DNA of 64,000 bases from Chloroflexota bacterium (GCA_016197225.1 JACPWC010000022.1:16086-80085); one strand, 5' to 3'. Counted from the stretch's first letter, positions 1-8,668 are shown. Numbers and translations: made by a program. The notes: a model not told the origin generated them from the letters alone.

Positions 1-1
1 A

Positions 2-1852
2 CGTTTCTCTTCTTCGTCTCTTCATCTTGTCACCCTGTCGCCCCGTCTCCTTGTCTCCCTCTCTCCTCTTCTCTTCCTCTACACCGTCACCGCCCTCCGC
101 CTCCTCCTCGCCCTCCTCGCCCGCGTTCTCTGCCCGGCGTGTTCAACTTCCCTCACGGTTCCTAAGCCGTTCGCTTCGTGGCTCTCGTTCGAGTGGGCGG
201 CCATCTTTTCGCTCGTCGACCTCATCGCTCTGCAAGCCGCGCAAACCTTTCCAGCCAGCCACCATGCCCGCCTCTCTACCTTTGCTCTTACAACACTTGC
301 TGTTCTCTGGATCATCGCCCTCTTTCCGCGCCTCATTCCGGCTGGCATCACCGGCGCTGATCCGTTTGCTTACGTTCAAATGGCCGTTGACCTGGCGACA
401 CGCGGCGCGCCGACTCACTCCTTTCCGTTAGCCGACCTTGCCGGACGCCTCAACATCCCTATCTACCCAACCCTCTTCGTCGGCTACACCATCCCAAACA
501 ACGGTGAAGCCGCCACCGTCTGGCCGCCCGGTTTCTCCGCCCTGCTCGCCCTCGCCTTCAAACTGTTCGGCGAGCTCGGCCTCTACCTCCTCAACCCGGC
601 GCTCGCCTGCCTCTGCCTGTTTGCCACCTTCCTTCTCGCCCGTCGCATCTTCAACCTGCCAACGTTCTACGCCCTCCTCGCCTCGCTCCTCCTCCTCACC
701 TCACAAGAGCAAACCGTTCGCCTCTCCATCCCTCTCGCCGACCTTGCGGTGCAACTGTTTACGACGCTTGCGATCATCATCGCCCTCAGAGATTGGAGAT
801 TGGACGCTTCGCGTGGAGATTTGAAATTGGGATTTTGGGCTTTGGGTCTTGGGATTTTCTCCGGCCTCGCCTTCGTCACCCGCTACACCCAGCTCCTCCT
901 CGCCCCCGGTCTCCTTTTTCTTCTTGCAACTGACCAACGGAATACGCCACATCGAATACGCAAAACCATTATTCATTGTTCATTGTTCATTGTCTCGTTC
1001 CTTATCATTGCTTTGCCTGACTTCTACTACCGGGCACTCGCCTTCGGCTCGCCCTTCGCCTTCGCCTCAGGCGAACTCGCCCAATTCTCCGCCGCCGACG
1101 TTCTCCCCGTCACCCTCCGCCTCCTCGCCGAACTCACCGCCGATTTCAATCTCGCTGTGCCATTCATCCTCGTCGGCGCAATCTACCTCGCCAAAAATCG
1201 CCGCCTTGCTCTGGGCCTCGCCCTGGCACTCGGCCCCATCGTCCTCTTTCATCTGCCTTACCATTACCTCAAACTTCGCGACCTGCTTTTCCTCTTCCCA
1301 ACCCTCTGTGCCCTCGCCGCCCTCGGCTTGCATCGCCTCGCCGCTTACGTTTCACGTTTCAAATTTGACGCTTCTCGCCAGACCTCATTCTTCATTGTTC
1401 ATTGTTCATTGTTCATTCTCCTCGCCTTCCGCTGGAACGCCCAACTACCTCTTCTCAACGGCTTCTACACTTATGGCTTCCTCAGCGGCGAGCAACGCGC
1501 TCACCTCAACTCACTTGCCGACCTCACCCCGCCCAACGCCGTCATCGCCGGCTCGCTCAACACCGGCGCCGTCTCCCTTTATGCTGGCCGCCAAACCGTC
1601 CGGCCCGGCCATCTTTTGCAACCTGGCCGCACCTGGACAGACTCGGAGTGGCGAAGCTTTGTCGCCGCCCTGCACGCCGACGGTCGCCCCGTGTATCTGC
1701 TCATGGACAGCGAAGAGATGATCGATCCAGCAAATGCGCTCGTGTCCTGCTGTCGGCTGAGTCCTATTGCCGAACTCTACCTTCCGTATTACTATCGGAG
1801 TGGCGCGGCCACCAACGAAATCGTGCCGCTCTATCGCGTGGACTTCAAATGA
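2..1852 (+). CDS. Glycosyltransferase-39-type polytopic membrane protein, 5' end outside the window
   Basis: The frame is open without a stop back to the first bases, so the ATG at 380 is internal and the true start lies off the window. About 616 residues are visible. The segment around ATG 380 reads GADPFAYVQMAVDLATRG, which resembles the first periplasmic loop of PMT/ArnT-like glycosyltransferases (family 39), where lipid-linked sugars are handled. Many hydrophobic helices follow, then a soluble C-terminal part with no domain I recognise. Short repeat-derived stretches are embedded in frame at about 788-858, 968-992, 1345-1380 and 1386-1418; two of them give near-identical hydrophobic peptides (IIHCSLFIV and FIVHCSLFIL). 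The stop overlaps the next ATG (ATGA). The glycosyltransferase call is moderately safe; the substrate is unknown. Confidence 0.65.
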   Translation, partial: RFSSSSLHLVTLSPRLLVSLSPLLFLYTVTALRLLLALLARVLCPACSTSLTVPKPFASWLSFEWAAIFSLVDLIALQAAQTFPASHHARLSTFALTTLAVLWIIALFPRLIPAGITGADPFAYVQMAVDLATRGAPTHSFPLADLAGRLNIPIYPTLFVGYTIPNNGEAATVWPPGFSALLALAFKLFGELGLYLLNPALACLCLFATFLLARRIFNLPTFYALLASLLLLTSQEQTVRLSIPLADLAVQLFTTLAIIIALRDWRLDASRGDLKLGFWALGLGIFSGLAFVTRYTQLLLAPGLLFLLATDQRNTPHRIRKTIIHCSLFIVSFLIIALPDFYYRALAFGSPFAFASGELAQFSAADVLPVTLRLLAELTADFNLAVPFILVGAIYLAKNRRLALGLALALGPIVLFHLPYHYLKLRDLLFLFPTLCALAALGLHRLAAYVSRFKFDASRQTSFFIVHCSLFILLAFRWNAQLPLLNGFYTYGFLSGEQRAHLNSLADLTPPNAVIAGSLNTGAVSLYAGRQTVRPGHLLQPGRTWTDSEWRSFVAALHADGRPVYLLMDSEEMIDPANALVSCCRLSPIAELYLPYYYRSGAATNEIVPLYRVDFK

Positions 1853-2490
1853 ATGTTTTGATTCAAGGGAACGCCGCCGAGTGTGAGACCTTCAGCCGAC
1901 TCTATCAACAGGCCGGACACACGACTGACGCTTCTGCTCGCGTGGACATCGCCCTCGACCTTCACCTGGCCGATAAGGCCGCCAAGCAAGCCTGGCTCAA
2001 AGGGGCAACCGCCGATGTGATCCTCACCGCCGCCGTTCCCTGCTCGGCCACCGAAGCCGCCTCGTGGTCGCCGCACCCGGATCGAGTCGTCGGCATCTCG
2101 CCTATCTTCGGGAATATGATCGAGCTGGCCCCGGCCCTGCAAACGCCGCCCGATGCGCTCGAACGCGCCGAAGCCTTTCTTCGCTCGTTGAACCTTGAAG
2201 TGGTGCGCGTGGCCGACGGCCCCGGCCTGGTGCGCTTGCGTGTGTTGTGTTGCCTGATCAACGAAGCCGCCTCGGCCCTGGCCGAGGGCGTGGCCTCGTC
2301 GGCGAACATTGATACGGCTATGAAGCTTGGCGTGAACTATCCGCGTGGCTTGCTGGAGTGGGGTGACGCGCTCGGCCTCGAGGTGGTGCTGGCCGTCCTG
2401 CGCGCCCTGCAAGCCGACTACGGCGAAGATCGCTACCGGCCTTCACCGTTGCTGATTCGCAAAGCGTTAGCGGGTCAGAAGTTTTCGTAG
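1849..2490 (+). CDS. 3-hydroxyacyl-CoA dehydrogenase C-terminal-domain-like protein
   Basis: 213 residues, with the start chosen at ATG 1849, whose last two bases overlap the upstream stop (ATGA, translational coupling). The C-terminal third (VNYPRGLLEWGDALGLE, preceded by a helix with CLINEAASALAEGVAS) matches the all-alpha 3HCDH domain that closes over the acyl-CoA substrate in beta-oxidation dehydrogenases. No GxGxxG NAD-binding motif is visible in the N-terminal half, so this resembles the C-terminal module found in PaaH/FadB-type enzymes with a degenerate Rossmann part. Catalytic activity is uncertain. Confidence 0.6.
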   Translation: MNVLIQGNAAECETFSRLYQQAGHTTDASARVDIALDLHLADKAAKQAWLKGATADVILTAAVPCSATEAASWSPHPDRVVGISPIFGNMIELAPALQTPPDALERAEAFLRSLNLEVVRVADGPGLVRLRVLCCLINEAASALAEGVASSANIDTAMKLGVNYPRGLLEWGDALGLEVVLAVLRALQADYGEDRYRPSPLLIRKALAGQKFS

Positions 2491-2526
2491 AGCAAGCTGG
2501 CAACTTGCTCCACGAAGGAGAATGCA

Positions 2527-3006
2527 ATGGATACCGTCGCTAAGAAAACTGTTTTGCGAATGTTCACCTACGGCCTGTTTGCCGTCACCGCCAAGGATGG
2601 CGAAAGCGGCCATGCCATGCTGGCGAACTGGATCACGCAGGTGTCGTTCGAGCCGCCTATGCTGGTCCTGGCTGTGGAACACGACAGCCACATGCGAATA
2701 TTGGTTGACATGCACGGCGCATTCGCCGTCAACGTCCTCGAAAGCGGCCAGCGCGACTTTGCCGGGCAACTTGGCCGAACCTTCGCCAAGCATCCCGACA
2801 AGCTCAAAGAGGTGGCCTGGAAGCCCGGCCCGGTTACCGGTTCGCCGATCATGGAAGTTGGGCTGGGTTGGGTGGAGTGCCGTGTCGTCGAAGAGCAAAT
2901 CACCGGCGACCACAACCTCTACATTGCCGAAGTGGTCGAAGCCGGCGTGAACAAGGAAGGCGAGCCGTTGACTTTGAAGGAGACGGGGTTTAAGTATTCG
3001 GGATAA
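2527..3006 (+). CDS. Flavin reductase-like FMN-binding split-barrel protein
   Basis: 159 residues starting at ATG 2527 behind a GAAGGAG ribosome-binding site. The sequence MFTYGLFAVTAKDGESGHAM and later the SFEPPMLVLAV strand are typical of the flavin reductase-like domain, which binds FMN and reduces flavin with NAD(P)H or serves as an electron carrier. The length is usual for the family. It lies 36 bp after the 3HCDH-like gene and could be co-transcribed with it. A terminator follows at once. Confidence 0.8.
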   Translation: MDTVAKKTVLRMFTYGLFAVTAKDGESGHAMLANWITQVSFEPPMLVLAVEHDSHMRILVDMHGAFAVNVLESGQRDFAGQLGRTFAKHPDKLKEVAWKPGPVTGSPIMEVGLGWVECRVVEEQITGDHNLYIAEVVEAGVNKEGEPLTLKETGFKYSG

Positions 3007-3012
3007 AACAAA

Positions 3013-3039
3013 AACGCCGCTGGCTTTCACCTCAGCGGC
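3013..3039. terminator. GC-rich hairpin between convergent genes
   Basis: CGCCGCTG and CAGCGGCG form an 8-bp stem. It is preceded by AAAAA on the + strand, which reads as a T-run on the - strand. It sits between the flavin reductase (+) and the sigma factor (-) and can serve both. Confidence 0.65.
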
Positions 3040-3075
3040 GCAATTTCTAATTCTCCAATCCTCTAATCACAACCA

Positions 3076-3990
3076 TCAATTCCTCAAATACGCCTCCAGC
3101 CCCCGCACCTCGCTCATCGTTCGCAAGTGCGCCAGCGCCCGCTCGCTAATCTGGCGCACGCCCTCGGGACTCATCTGCCAGTCGGCGGCAATGGCCCGCA
3201 ACGGTAGCGCCTCGCCGCCGCCCAGCCCAAACCGCAAGCGCAAAATTTCTGCTTCCCGCTCGTCCAGCCGCGTCAGCGACTCTTCCAGGATTCGGCGCAA
3301 GCCCCGCTCAACAATGGCGGCTTCGGGGTCAATGGCTGTATCGTCCACCAATCGCTCAAGCGAGTCGCGATCTTCGGGATTGATGGGCACGTCGAGCGAG
3401 ATGACCTCTTGCCCATCCTGTAAAAGCTCGGAGGCCGCTTGAGGCGAAAGCCCCGCTGTCTCAGCCAATGTCTCAAGGCTTGGCGCGTCGCCGATCTGTT
3501 GAGTCATTTGCGCCGCCAGGCGGCGAAGCTGGCTGAGCTTGTGAACGCGGTTGACGGGCAGGCGCACCGAGCGGCCCAAATTGGCGATGGCCCGGCCAAT
3601 GCCCTGCCGGATCCACCACACGGCAAAGGTGGCGAAGCGCGTGCCGCGCCGAGGGTCGTAGCGGTCGGCGGCTTTGATCAGGCCCAGCACGCCTTCTTGA
3701 ACCAGGTCGTCGTAAGTGAGCGATGCGTTGCGAAAGCGGCCAGCCAGGTTGAGCACCAGCCGTAAGTTATGCAGAACAAGCGCCTCGCGGGCGGCTTCCC
3801 CGTCCGCCTCCTGCTGCCGGAGCGAACGGCGCTGGCCCGGCGTGAGGGAGCGTTTTTCGAGGCGGCGGCGAGCCACGTGGCCGGCGGCTACCCGTCGAGC
3901 CAGGGCAATTTCCTCTTGATGAGTCAGCAAGTGCAGGGGTGCTTCTTCTCCCAGCAAACGTTGGAGTGGTTTTGTGGCGAACATCATCAT
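3076..3990 (-). CDS. Sigma-70 family RNA polymerase sigma factor, group 2/3-like
   Basis: 304 residues. Region 1.2/2.1 begins near residue 12; region 2 is clear (YDDLVQEGVLGLIKAADRYD, then FATFAVWWIRQGIGRAI for promoter melting and -10 recognition). Region 3 follows near 170-210, and region 4 (LRLRFGLGG, then MSPEGVRQISERALAHLR, a helix-turn-helix for the -35 box) ends the protein. It lacks the long 1.1 domain and non-conserved insert of RpoD, so it is an alternative or secondary sigma. Three consecutive ATGs follow an AAAGGTG box; the first is used here. It is divergent from the LysR gene. Confidence 0.88.
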   Translation of the reverse strand: MMMFATKPLQRLLGEEAPLHLLTHQEEIALARRVAAGHVARRRLEKRSLTPGQRRSLRQQEADGEAAREALVLHNLRLVLNLAGRFRNASLTYDDLVQEGVLGLIKAADRYDPRRGTRFATFAVWWIRQGIGRAIANLGRSVRLPVNRVHKLSQLRRLAAQMTQQIGDAPSLETLAETAGLSPQAASELLQDGQEVISLDVPINPEDRDSLERLVDDTAIDPEAAIVERGLRRILEESLTRLDEREAEILRLRFGLGGGEALPLRAIAADWQMSPEGVRQISERALAHLRTMSEVRGLEAYLRN

Positions 3991-4081
3991 GTCACCTTTT
4001 TGATAAGCCAGACCTTATTTGTCCCATTTGTCACAAGCATATTGCCTTTCGAGGGGGAAGTCAAAGACGAGATTAAGTTAG

Positions 4082-4094
4082 TAACTATAAGTTA
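4082..4094. promoter_or_regulatory. Perfect LysR-type dyad (T-N11-A) upstream of the lysR-family gene
   Basis: TAACTATAAGTTA is a perfect inverted repeat with the T-N11-A form of LysR-type binding sites. It lies 21 bp before the start of the LysR gene, in the 125-bp divergent region shared with the sigma factor. It could be an autoregulatory site; no binding evidence exists. Confidence 0.5.
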
Positions 4095-4115
4095 TACTGA
4101 TAGGCGGGAGAGAGA

Positions 4116-4985
4116 ATGGAGCTTCGACACCTGATTTATTTTGTGGCGGTGGCCGAACGGCTGAACTTTTCGCGAGCGGCTGAGGATTTAAATGTAGCCC
4201 AGCCGGGAATCAGCCAACAAATTCAGGCGCTGGAGCGCGAACTGGGTATGCCGTTGTTTGAACGGCTGGGCAAACGGGTGGCGCTCACCGAGGCCGGGCA
4301 GGCGTTTCTGCCCCATGCTCGGCAAATTCTGGCGGCAGTGGAGGCGGCCCGCAACGAAATTCGGGAGCGGGGGACGTTGAAGCGCGGCACGGCCAGCCTG
4401 GGCGCGCCGCCGACCGTGAGCGCCCATCTCCTGCCGGCCCGGCTCACCGCCTTCGAGCAAAAATACCCCGGCCTGGAAGTGACTTTGCGCGAGGCCGGAA
4501 CCGAAACGCTCCTGAAGTTCGTCGAAGAAGGGGAGCTTGATTTGGCGATTGTATCCACTGACTTTTTGCCAGCCTCGGTTGAGGCCATGCCGTTTTGGGA
4601 AGAGGGCTACGTGTTAGCCGTCGGCGTGGGGCACCCTTTGGGTGGCCGGGACACCGTCTCCATGCCGGAGTTGGCGGCTGAACCTTTCATCCTGTTTCCT
4701 GAGGGTTACAAGCTCCGGGAGGTGACTCTGGCCGCCTGCCGCCGGGCCGGGTTTGATCCCAAAGTAGCGCTGGACGGCGGCTCGATGCAGAGCGTGCTCC
4801 AGTTTGTGGCCGCCGGTTTGGGGGTGGCGCTTGTTCCTGAGATGGCCCTGATAAACACGGCCACGATTCACGCTCTGCAAATTTCCGATCAGACCTTGCG
4901 CCGTTCGCTGGGCCTGGTGTGGCGCAAAGGCCGCTACCTCAGCCCGGCGGCGCGGGCACTGCGCGAGTTTTTGCAAGAGGAATGA
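4116..4985 (+). CDS. LysR family transcriptional regulator
   Basis: 289 residues. The N-terminal winged helix-turn-helix is canonical (MELRHLIYFVAVAERLNFSR, then AQPGISQQIQALERELG, then LFERLGKRVALTEAG, residues 1-60). The rest is the periplasmic-binding-protein-like effector domain from about 90 to 289. A purine-rich GGGAGAGAG precedes ATG 4116. It diverges from the sigma factor, and its stop overlaps the next gene's ATG (ATGA at 4982-4985), which ties its translation to the glycosyltransferase gene. The target and effector are unknown. Confidence 0.92.
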   Translation: MELRHLIYFVAVAERLNFSRAAEDLNVAQPGISQQIQALERELGMPLFERLGKRVALTEAGQAFLPHARQILAAVEAARNEIRERGTLKRGTASLGAPPTVSAHLLPARLTAFEQKYPGLEVTLREAGTETLLKFVEEGELDLAIVSTDFLPASVEAMPFWEEGYVLAVGVGHPLGGRDTVSMPELAAEPFILFPEGYKLREVTLAACRRAGFDPKVALDGGSMQSVLQFVAAGLGVALVPEMALINTATIHALQISDQTLRRSLGLVWRKGRYLSPAARALREFLQEE

Positions 4986-7021
4986 CGGTTTTGCCCGGCT
5001 CGCCTCGCCGCTCATTCAAGTGGGAATGGGTGGCGTTCGGCGCCATCCTTCTCCTCGGCGTTGCCCTGCGTTTTTATAAGCTTGGCGACCTGCCGCGCGG
5101 AATCTACCACGACGAGGCCTATTACGGCCTCGACGCGGTGAGCGTGATCGAGGGCGCGCGCCCGATCTTCTTCCCGGCCAACAACGGGCGTGAGCCGCTG
5201 TACATTTACCTCCTGAGTCTTAGCGTGGGGGCGTTTGGGCGCACATCGTTTGGCCTGCGGTTTGCCTCAGCCGTCATCGGCACGCTGATCCTGCCGGTCA
5301 CTTACCTGCTAGGCCGGGCGTTGTTCAACCGGCGCGTTGGCTTGCTGGCGATGGCGATTTGCGCGATCACGTTCTGGCCGGTGGCGCTCAGCCGGGTGAG
5401 CTTTCGGGCCGGGGCGTTGCCGCTTTTTCTTGGCCTGGCAATTGCGCTTGGCTGGCTTGGCCTCTCGCGCCGCAACTTGCTGTTGGCGATCTTGGGCGGG
5501 GTTGTTTACGGGCTGGCGTTCAACACCTACACGGCGGCGCGGGTGACACCGCTGGCGTTCGGAGCGATAGCGGTTGTAGCATTTCTAACGCAAAGACGCA
5601 AAGACGCAAAGGCGCAAAGTTTTGTAAATACACAAACATCTAATCCGCCCACGACCCCTGATTCTAATCCTGGCCTGGCTCTGCCGGGAAAGCGCCCCGG
5701 CAAGACTACAGCTAATCTTCAGAAGGATGTTTCCCAGCGGATTAGAAACGTCGCTCCTATTCCAAGTTCGCCGACTGAACAGATAAGTTTTCATTGGCGC
5801 GAGGCTCTCGCTTTCGTATTGAGCGCCTTGCTCGTCGTCGCGCCGCTTGGCGTTTATGCGTTGACTCATCCAGAGCAGGTGTTTGCCCGCGAAGGGCAGG
5901 TCTCGATCTTTGAGACCGAGAGCGGCAACCCGGTTTTGATTTTGCTCAAACACGTTTGGCTGGCCCTCGGGATGTTCGGCTGGCATGGCGACTCCATCGC
6001 CCGCCACAACTTGCCGGGGCGGCCTGTGTTCGACCTTTGGACGTTTGCATTTTTCATCGCCGGACTCGTTATCGTGTTCATTCGCGCCTGGCGGGCAGAC
6101 ACACGGGTCTGCCCCTACAGATTTGTTCTGGTGTGGCTGGCGGCGACAATTCTGCCCACCATCTTGGCCGAAGACACGCCTCACTTTTTGCGGGCCATTG
6201 GCTTGTTGCCGGTGCTGTGGCTGATTCCGGCGGTTGGGTTTGAGACACTACTAGACCTCACCGGTCTTAAGAGACCGGTGAGGTCTGGAGCGGTTGCGTT
6301 GCTCCTTCTTGCCTCAACTTTCTCCACTGCTCGCGACTACTTTTTGGATTACGCCAATGACCCCATCACCAATTACTCCTTTGAATCTGCGGCCACCGAC
6401 CTGGCCGCCCACATTAATAGCCGCCCCGAATTTTCTAATCGGATAGATAATCGCCTGTGGGATAATTTCGCCGCGCTTCATTTTTTGATTCCGGATCGGG
6501 AAGGAAGCGACTCGGAGAACCGGGTGCAACTTGCGGTTTGGCCGTATGAAGCCGACGAGGTTCGGGCGGCAGTGGCGGCCCTCCCGGCGAATTCGTTGAT
6601 CAGCATCAGGCGCGGGGAATTGGCGAGAGGTGATTTAGAGACGACGCCCTATTCGTTGTATACGCTCTTCACCGCCGAGCCGGCCCAGTCGGAGTCGCCA
6701 GCCGTTGCATTTGGCGAGGCAATTGAGTTACGATCCTGGGAAGTGAATGAAATCAATGGCAACGCGCAAATTCGCCTGCGCTGGGCGCTGGCCGGCTCGC
6801 CCGTCACCGCCGATTATCATGTTTACGTGCATGTGCTGACGGGCGGCGAAATTTCGGCCCAGGCCGACGGCGAGCCGCTGGGCGGGCTGTATCATTTCTC
6901 GTGGCTCAGGCCGGGCGATGTGTTGAACGACGAATACATTTTGCCGAAAGGGGAGCAGGTCGTGGTTGGCCTGTACGCGCCAGACGGCACTGCGCTGGGC
7001 GAGGCGCTGGAGTTGAAATGA
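4982..7021 (+). CDS. GT39/PMT-like membrane glycosyltransferase with repeat-derived inserts
   Basis: 679 residues from ATG 4982, which overlaps the LysR stop; the in-frame ATG at 4919 lies inside the LysR gene and is rejected. The first external loop has IYHDEAYYG, the acidic catalytic loop expected in PMT/ArnT-type (family 39) glycosyltransferases, followed by roughly ten hydrophobic helices and a C-terminal soluble domain. Between helices, about 55 residues (5587-5746) come from two different repeats, including a 108-bp inverted-repeat element of exactly 36 codons. A perfect 15-bp inverted repeat at 6253-6286 is also translated. The stop overlaps the next gene (ATGA). Confidence 0.78.
   Translation: MTVLPGSPRRSFKWEWVAFGAILLLGVALRFYKLGDLPRGIYHDEAYYGLDAVSVIEGARPIFFPANNGREPLYIYLLSLSVGAFGRTSFGLRFASAVIGTLILPVTYLLGRALFNRRVGLLAMAICAITFWPVALSRVSFRAGALPLFLGLAIALGWLGLSRRNLLLAILGGVVYGLAFNTYTAARVTPLAFGAIAVVAFLTQRRKDAKAQSFVNTQTSNPPTTPDSNPGLALPGKRPGKTTANLQKDVSQRIRNVAPIPSSPTEQISFHWREALAFVLSALLVVAPLGVYALTHPEQVFAREGQVSIFETESGNPVLILLKHVWLALGMFGWHGDSIARHNLPGRPVFDLWTFAFFIAGLVIVFIRAWRADTRVCPYRFVLVWLAATILPTILAEDTPHFLRAIGLLPVLWLIPAVGFETLLDLTGLKRPVRSGAVALLLLASTFSTARDYFLDYANDPITNYSFESAATDLAAHINSRPEFSNRIDNRLWDNFAALHFLIPDREGSDSENRVQLAVWPYEADEVRAAVAALPANSLISIRRGELARGDLETTPYSLYTLFTAEPAQSESPAVAFGEAIELRSWEVNEINGNAQIRLRWALAGSPVTADYHVYVHVLTGGEISAQADGEPLGGLYHFSWLRPGDVLNDEYILPKGEQVVVGLYAPDGTALGEALELK
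5587..5621. repeat. CGCAAAGA-type tandem repeat inside a gene
   Basis: Three to four near-copies of ACGCAAAG in tandem, read in frame as QRRKDAKAQS. It is the same family as the elements at 7043-7112, 17748-17840 and 34337-34407. Confidence 0.7.
5639..5746. repeat. 108-bp MITE-like element with 10-bp terminal inverted repeats, inside a gene
   Basis: The ends are TCTAATCCGC and GCGGATTAGA. Inside are a TGCCGGG/CCCGGCA hairpin and the motif GGATGTTTCCCA. It is exactly 36 codons and keeps the glycosyltransferase frame open. A relative with the same ends and the same GGATGTTTCCCA lies between coxM and coxS at 37348-37453. Confidence 0.8.
6253..6286. repeat. Perfect 15-bp inverted repeat inside a gene
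   Basis: AGACCTCACCGGTCT and its exact reverse complement flank a 4-bp loop. It is translated as part of DLTGLKRPVRSG in the glycosyltransferase. It looks like a translated hairpin repeat, not a terminator. Confidence 0.7.
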
Positions 7022-8625
7022 GTTTTGGAACATCGATCAGAAAGCACAAAGGCACTAAGACACAAAGGCACAAAGAAAACTTGGTGTCGTTGTGCCTTCG
7101 TGTCTTCGTGTTAAGTGGTATTGCCCTTTATTGTTCCCGGCCTGCATCGGCCCAACAACCCAACCTACTCACTAACCCGGGCTTTGAGAGTCCATACTTT
7201 CAACAGTGTTGCCACACCGAGCCGAGCTTCGACCCCAACGCGCCTTACGCCGAAGTGCAGGTGGCCAACGGCTGGAAGGCCTACTGGGTTGAACCCGACT
7301 CCAGCCCGGCCTTCAAAAGTTATTGCGATTACAACGTCGAGCCGGTCACCTGTCAGCCTTACCACCGCCCTGAATTCCGCGACCTGGGAACGGCCCCCGA
7401 ACGCATTCACGGCGGCGCGAACGCGCAAAAATATTTCACCTTCTACTCCACTCACCTGGCCGGGTTGTATCAGCAAGTGACGGGCGTCATCCCCGGCCAG
7501 ACCTATCGCTTCACAATTTACGTACAAGCCTGGTCAACCGACAGCAGTGTGCCGGGCGCGTCATCTTTCGGCGAGCAGGCGATGGGCTTGCAAATGGGCA
7601 TTGATCCCAACGGCGGCACCGATCCGTTCAGCGCCAACATTGTCTGGAGCCAGACCTACAACCCGCTCGACATCTGGCAACAACTTGGCGTGGATGTCGC
7701 CGCGAAAAGTTCAACCATCACCGTCTTCACCCGCTCGTGGCCGCGCCTGGCCCTGCGTCACGTTGACATTTATCTCGACGACGCCAGCCTCACCGCGCTC
7801 GGCGGCGAAGCCGGAACCTTCCCCACCAGCGCCCCGCTCATCGGGGTGACTCCGGGGGCCACTACCGACGCCTTGCTCAACCCGGCGGCCACCCCCAGGC
7901 CGCCAACACCCACCTGGCCGCCCACCAGCACGCCCCTCGCCAACGGCGAAGTCTGGTACACCGTTCGCTCCGGCGACGCGCTCGTCGTCATCGCCTTCTA
8001 TCATCAAACGACGGTAGACGAGATCCAGCGCCTCAACGCCCTGAACTCAGCTACGATCTTCGTCGGACAAAAATTGTTGATCAAACACGTGACGCCTCAA
8101 CCCACACTGACCGCCACTTTGAATGTGACGTTGACGCCGTCTCAGACGCCCGAGCTGGTTCTTTTGTCCACTGACACGCCTGTTCCTATTAGCAACTCGC
8201 CCGATTACGGTCAACTGTGCGTAGTCGCGTATAATGACGCCAACAGCAACGCCATCAACGACAATGAATCGCCTTTGCCAGGCGTGCGGGTGACGCTTAG
8301 TGTGGGCAACACGCCGCTCGAAAGTTACGTAACTGCCGACGAGCCGGATCACTGCTTCTTGCAATTGCCGCCGGGAACTTACACCCTCTCGGTGGCCGCC
8401 CCGGCTGGTTATGCGCCCACCACGACCAGCGAATCGGCTGTTCAACTTGAGGCAGGCAAAGTGATCACGCTGGTGTTCGGCCTCACTTCGGCCACCTCAA
8501 GTTCGCTTGAGGCAGGCGGGGCGTTTTTCGGAGCCAGCGGGCCTTTGCTCGTCGTCGGGACAGGAATCATGGCGCTGGCCCTTGCAGGCGGAGTCCTGCT
8601 CGTGCTTATGGCGCGAAGAAAGTAA
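7018..8625 (+). CDS. Surface protein: carbohydrate-binding-like domain, LysM, SdrD B-like repeat, C-terminal anchor
   Basis: 535 residues from ATG 7018 (ATGA overlap with the upstream stop). The N-terminus is basic then hydrophobic and ends in ASAQQ, a signal peptide with a likely cut after ASA. Next come a NLLTNPGFESPY-type beta-sandwich domain (about 50-260), a Ser/Thr/Pro-rich linker, a LysM domain (VWYTVRSGDALVVIAFYHQ..., about 317-362), a second linker, an SdrD B-like domain (YNDANSNAINDNESPLPGVRVTL), and a C-terminal hydrophobic helix ending in ARRK. It is probably an exported cell-surface protein. The signal peptide is encoded by a repeat element (7043-7112). It is paralogous to the next gene. 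Confidence 0.8.
   Translation: MSFGTSIRKHKGTKTQRHKENLVSLCLRVFVLSGIALYCSRPASAQQPNLLTNPGFESPYFQQCCHTEPSFDPNAPYAEVQVANGWKAYWVEPDSSPAFKSYCDYNVEPVTCQPYHRPEFRDLGTAPERIHGGANAQKYFTFYSTHLAGLYQQVTGVIPGQTYRFTIYVQAWSTDSSVPGASSFGEQAMGLQMGIDPNGGTDPFSANIVWSQTYNPLDIWQQLGVDVAAKSSTITVFTRSWPRLALRHVDIYLDDASLTALGGEAGTFPTSAPLIGVTPGATTDALLNPAATPRPPTPTWPPTSTPLANGEVWYTVRSGDALVVIAFYHQTTVDEIQRLNALNSATIFVGQKLLIKHVTPQPTLTATLNVTLTPSQTPELVLLSTDTPVPISNSPDYGQLCVVAYNDANSNAINDNESPLPGVRVTLSVGNTPLESYVTADEPDHCFLQLPPGTYTLSVAAPAGYAPTTTSESAVQLEAGKVITLVFGLTSATSSSLEAGGAFFGASGPLLVVGTGIMALALAGGVLLVLMARRK
7043..7112. repeat. GCACAAAGGC / GCCTTCGTG hairpin repeat encoding a signal peptide
   Basis: The left arm has tandem GCACAAAGG/ACTAAGACAC units and the right arm the complementary TGTGCCTTCGTGTCTTCGTG. 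The left arm codes for the basic n-region and the right arm for the hydrophobic h-region of the surface protein that starts at 7018. Confidence 0.75.
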
Positions 8626-8649
8626 ACAATCGGCTCAGGCCGATTGTTT
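8624..8649 (+). terminator. Hairpin terminator overlapping a stop codon
   Basis: AAACAATCGGC, a TCAG loop, then GCCGATTGTTT: a perfect 11-bp stem ending in T-rich sequence. It begins within the TAA of the first LysM protein and lies just before the second. Confidence 0.75.
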
Positions 8650-8668
8650 GATGAAAGGAAAACAAGAA

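Noticed and set aside
27..431. Several overlapping Ser/Pro-rich open frames at the left edge
   Set aside because: They are shadows of the partial membrane-protein gene, whose frame is open from base 2 and gives a plausible hydrophobic product.
960..1420. CRISPR-like array from the TTGTTCATTG repeats
   Set aside because: The units are tandem or scattered without unique spacers of fixed length, and no cas gene is seen.
1402..1848. Longer start for the 3HCDH-like protein
   Set aside because: The extra sequence lies inside the upstream gene, starts in a repeat and is Arg-rich; ATG 1849 has the ATGA overlap seen elsewhere in this cluster.
4919..4981. Longer start for the GT39 protein
   Set aside because: It would overlap the C-terminus of LysR by 63 bases; ATG 4982 with ATGA is more sensible.
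5639..5746. Insertion sequence
   Set aside because: At 108 bp with no transposase frame it can only be a non-autonomous element.
8507..8668. Longer start for the second LysM protein
   Set aside because: It would run through the end of the first protein and the terminator; ATG 8669 has the ribosome-binding site and signal peptide.
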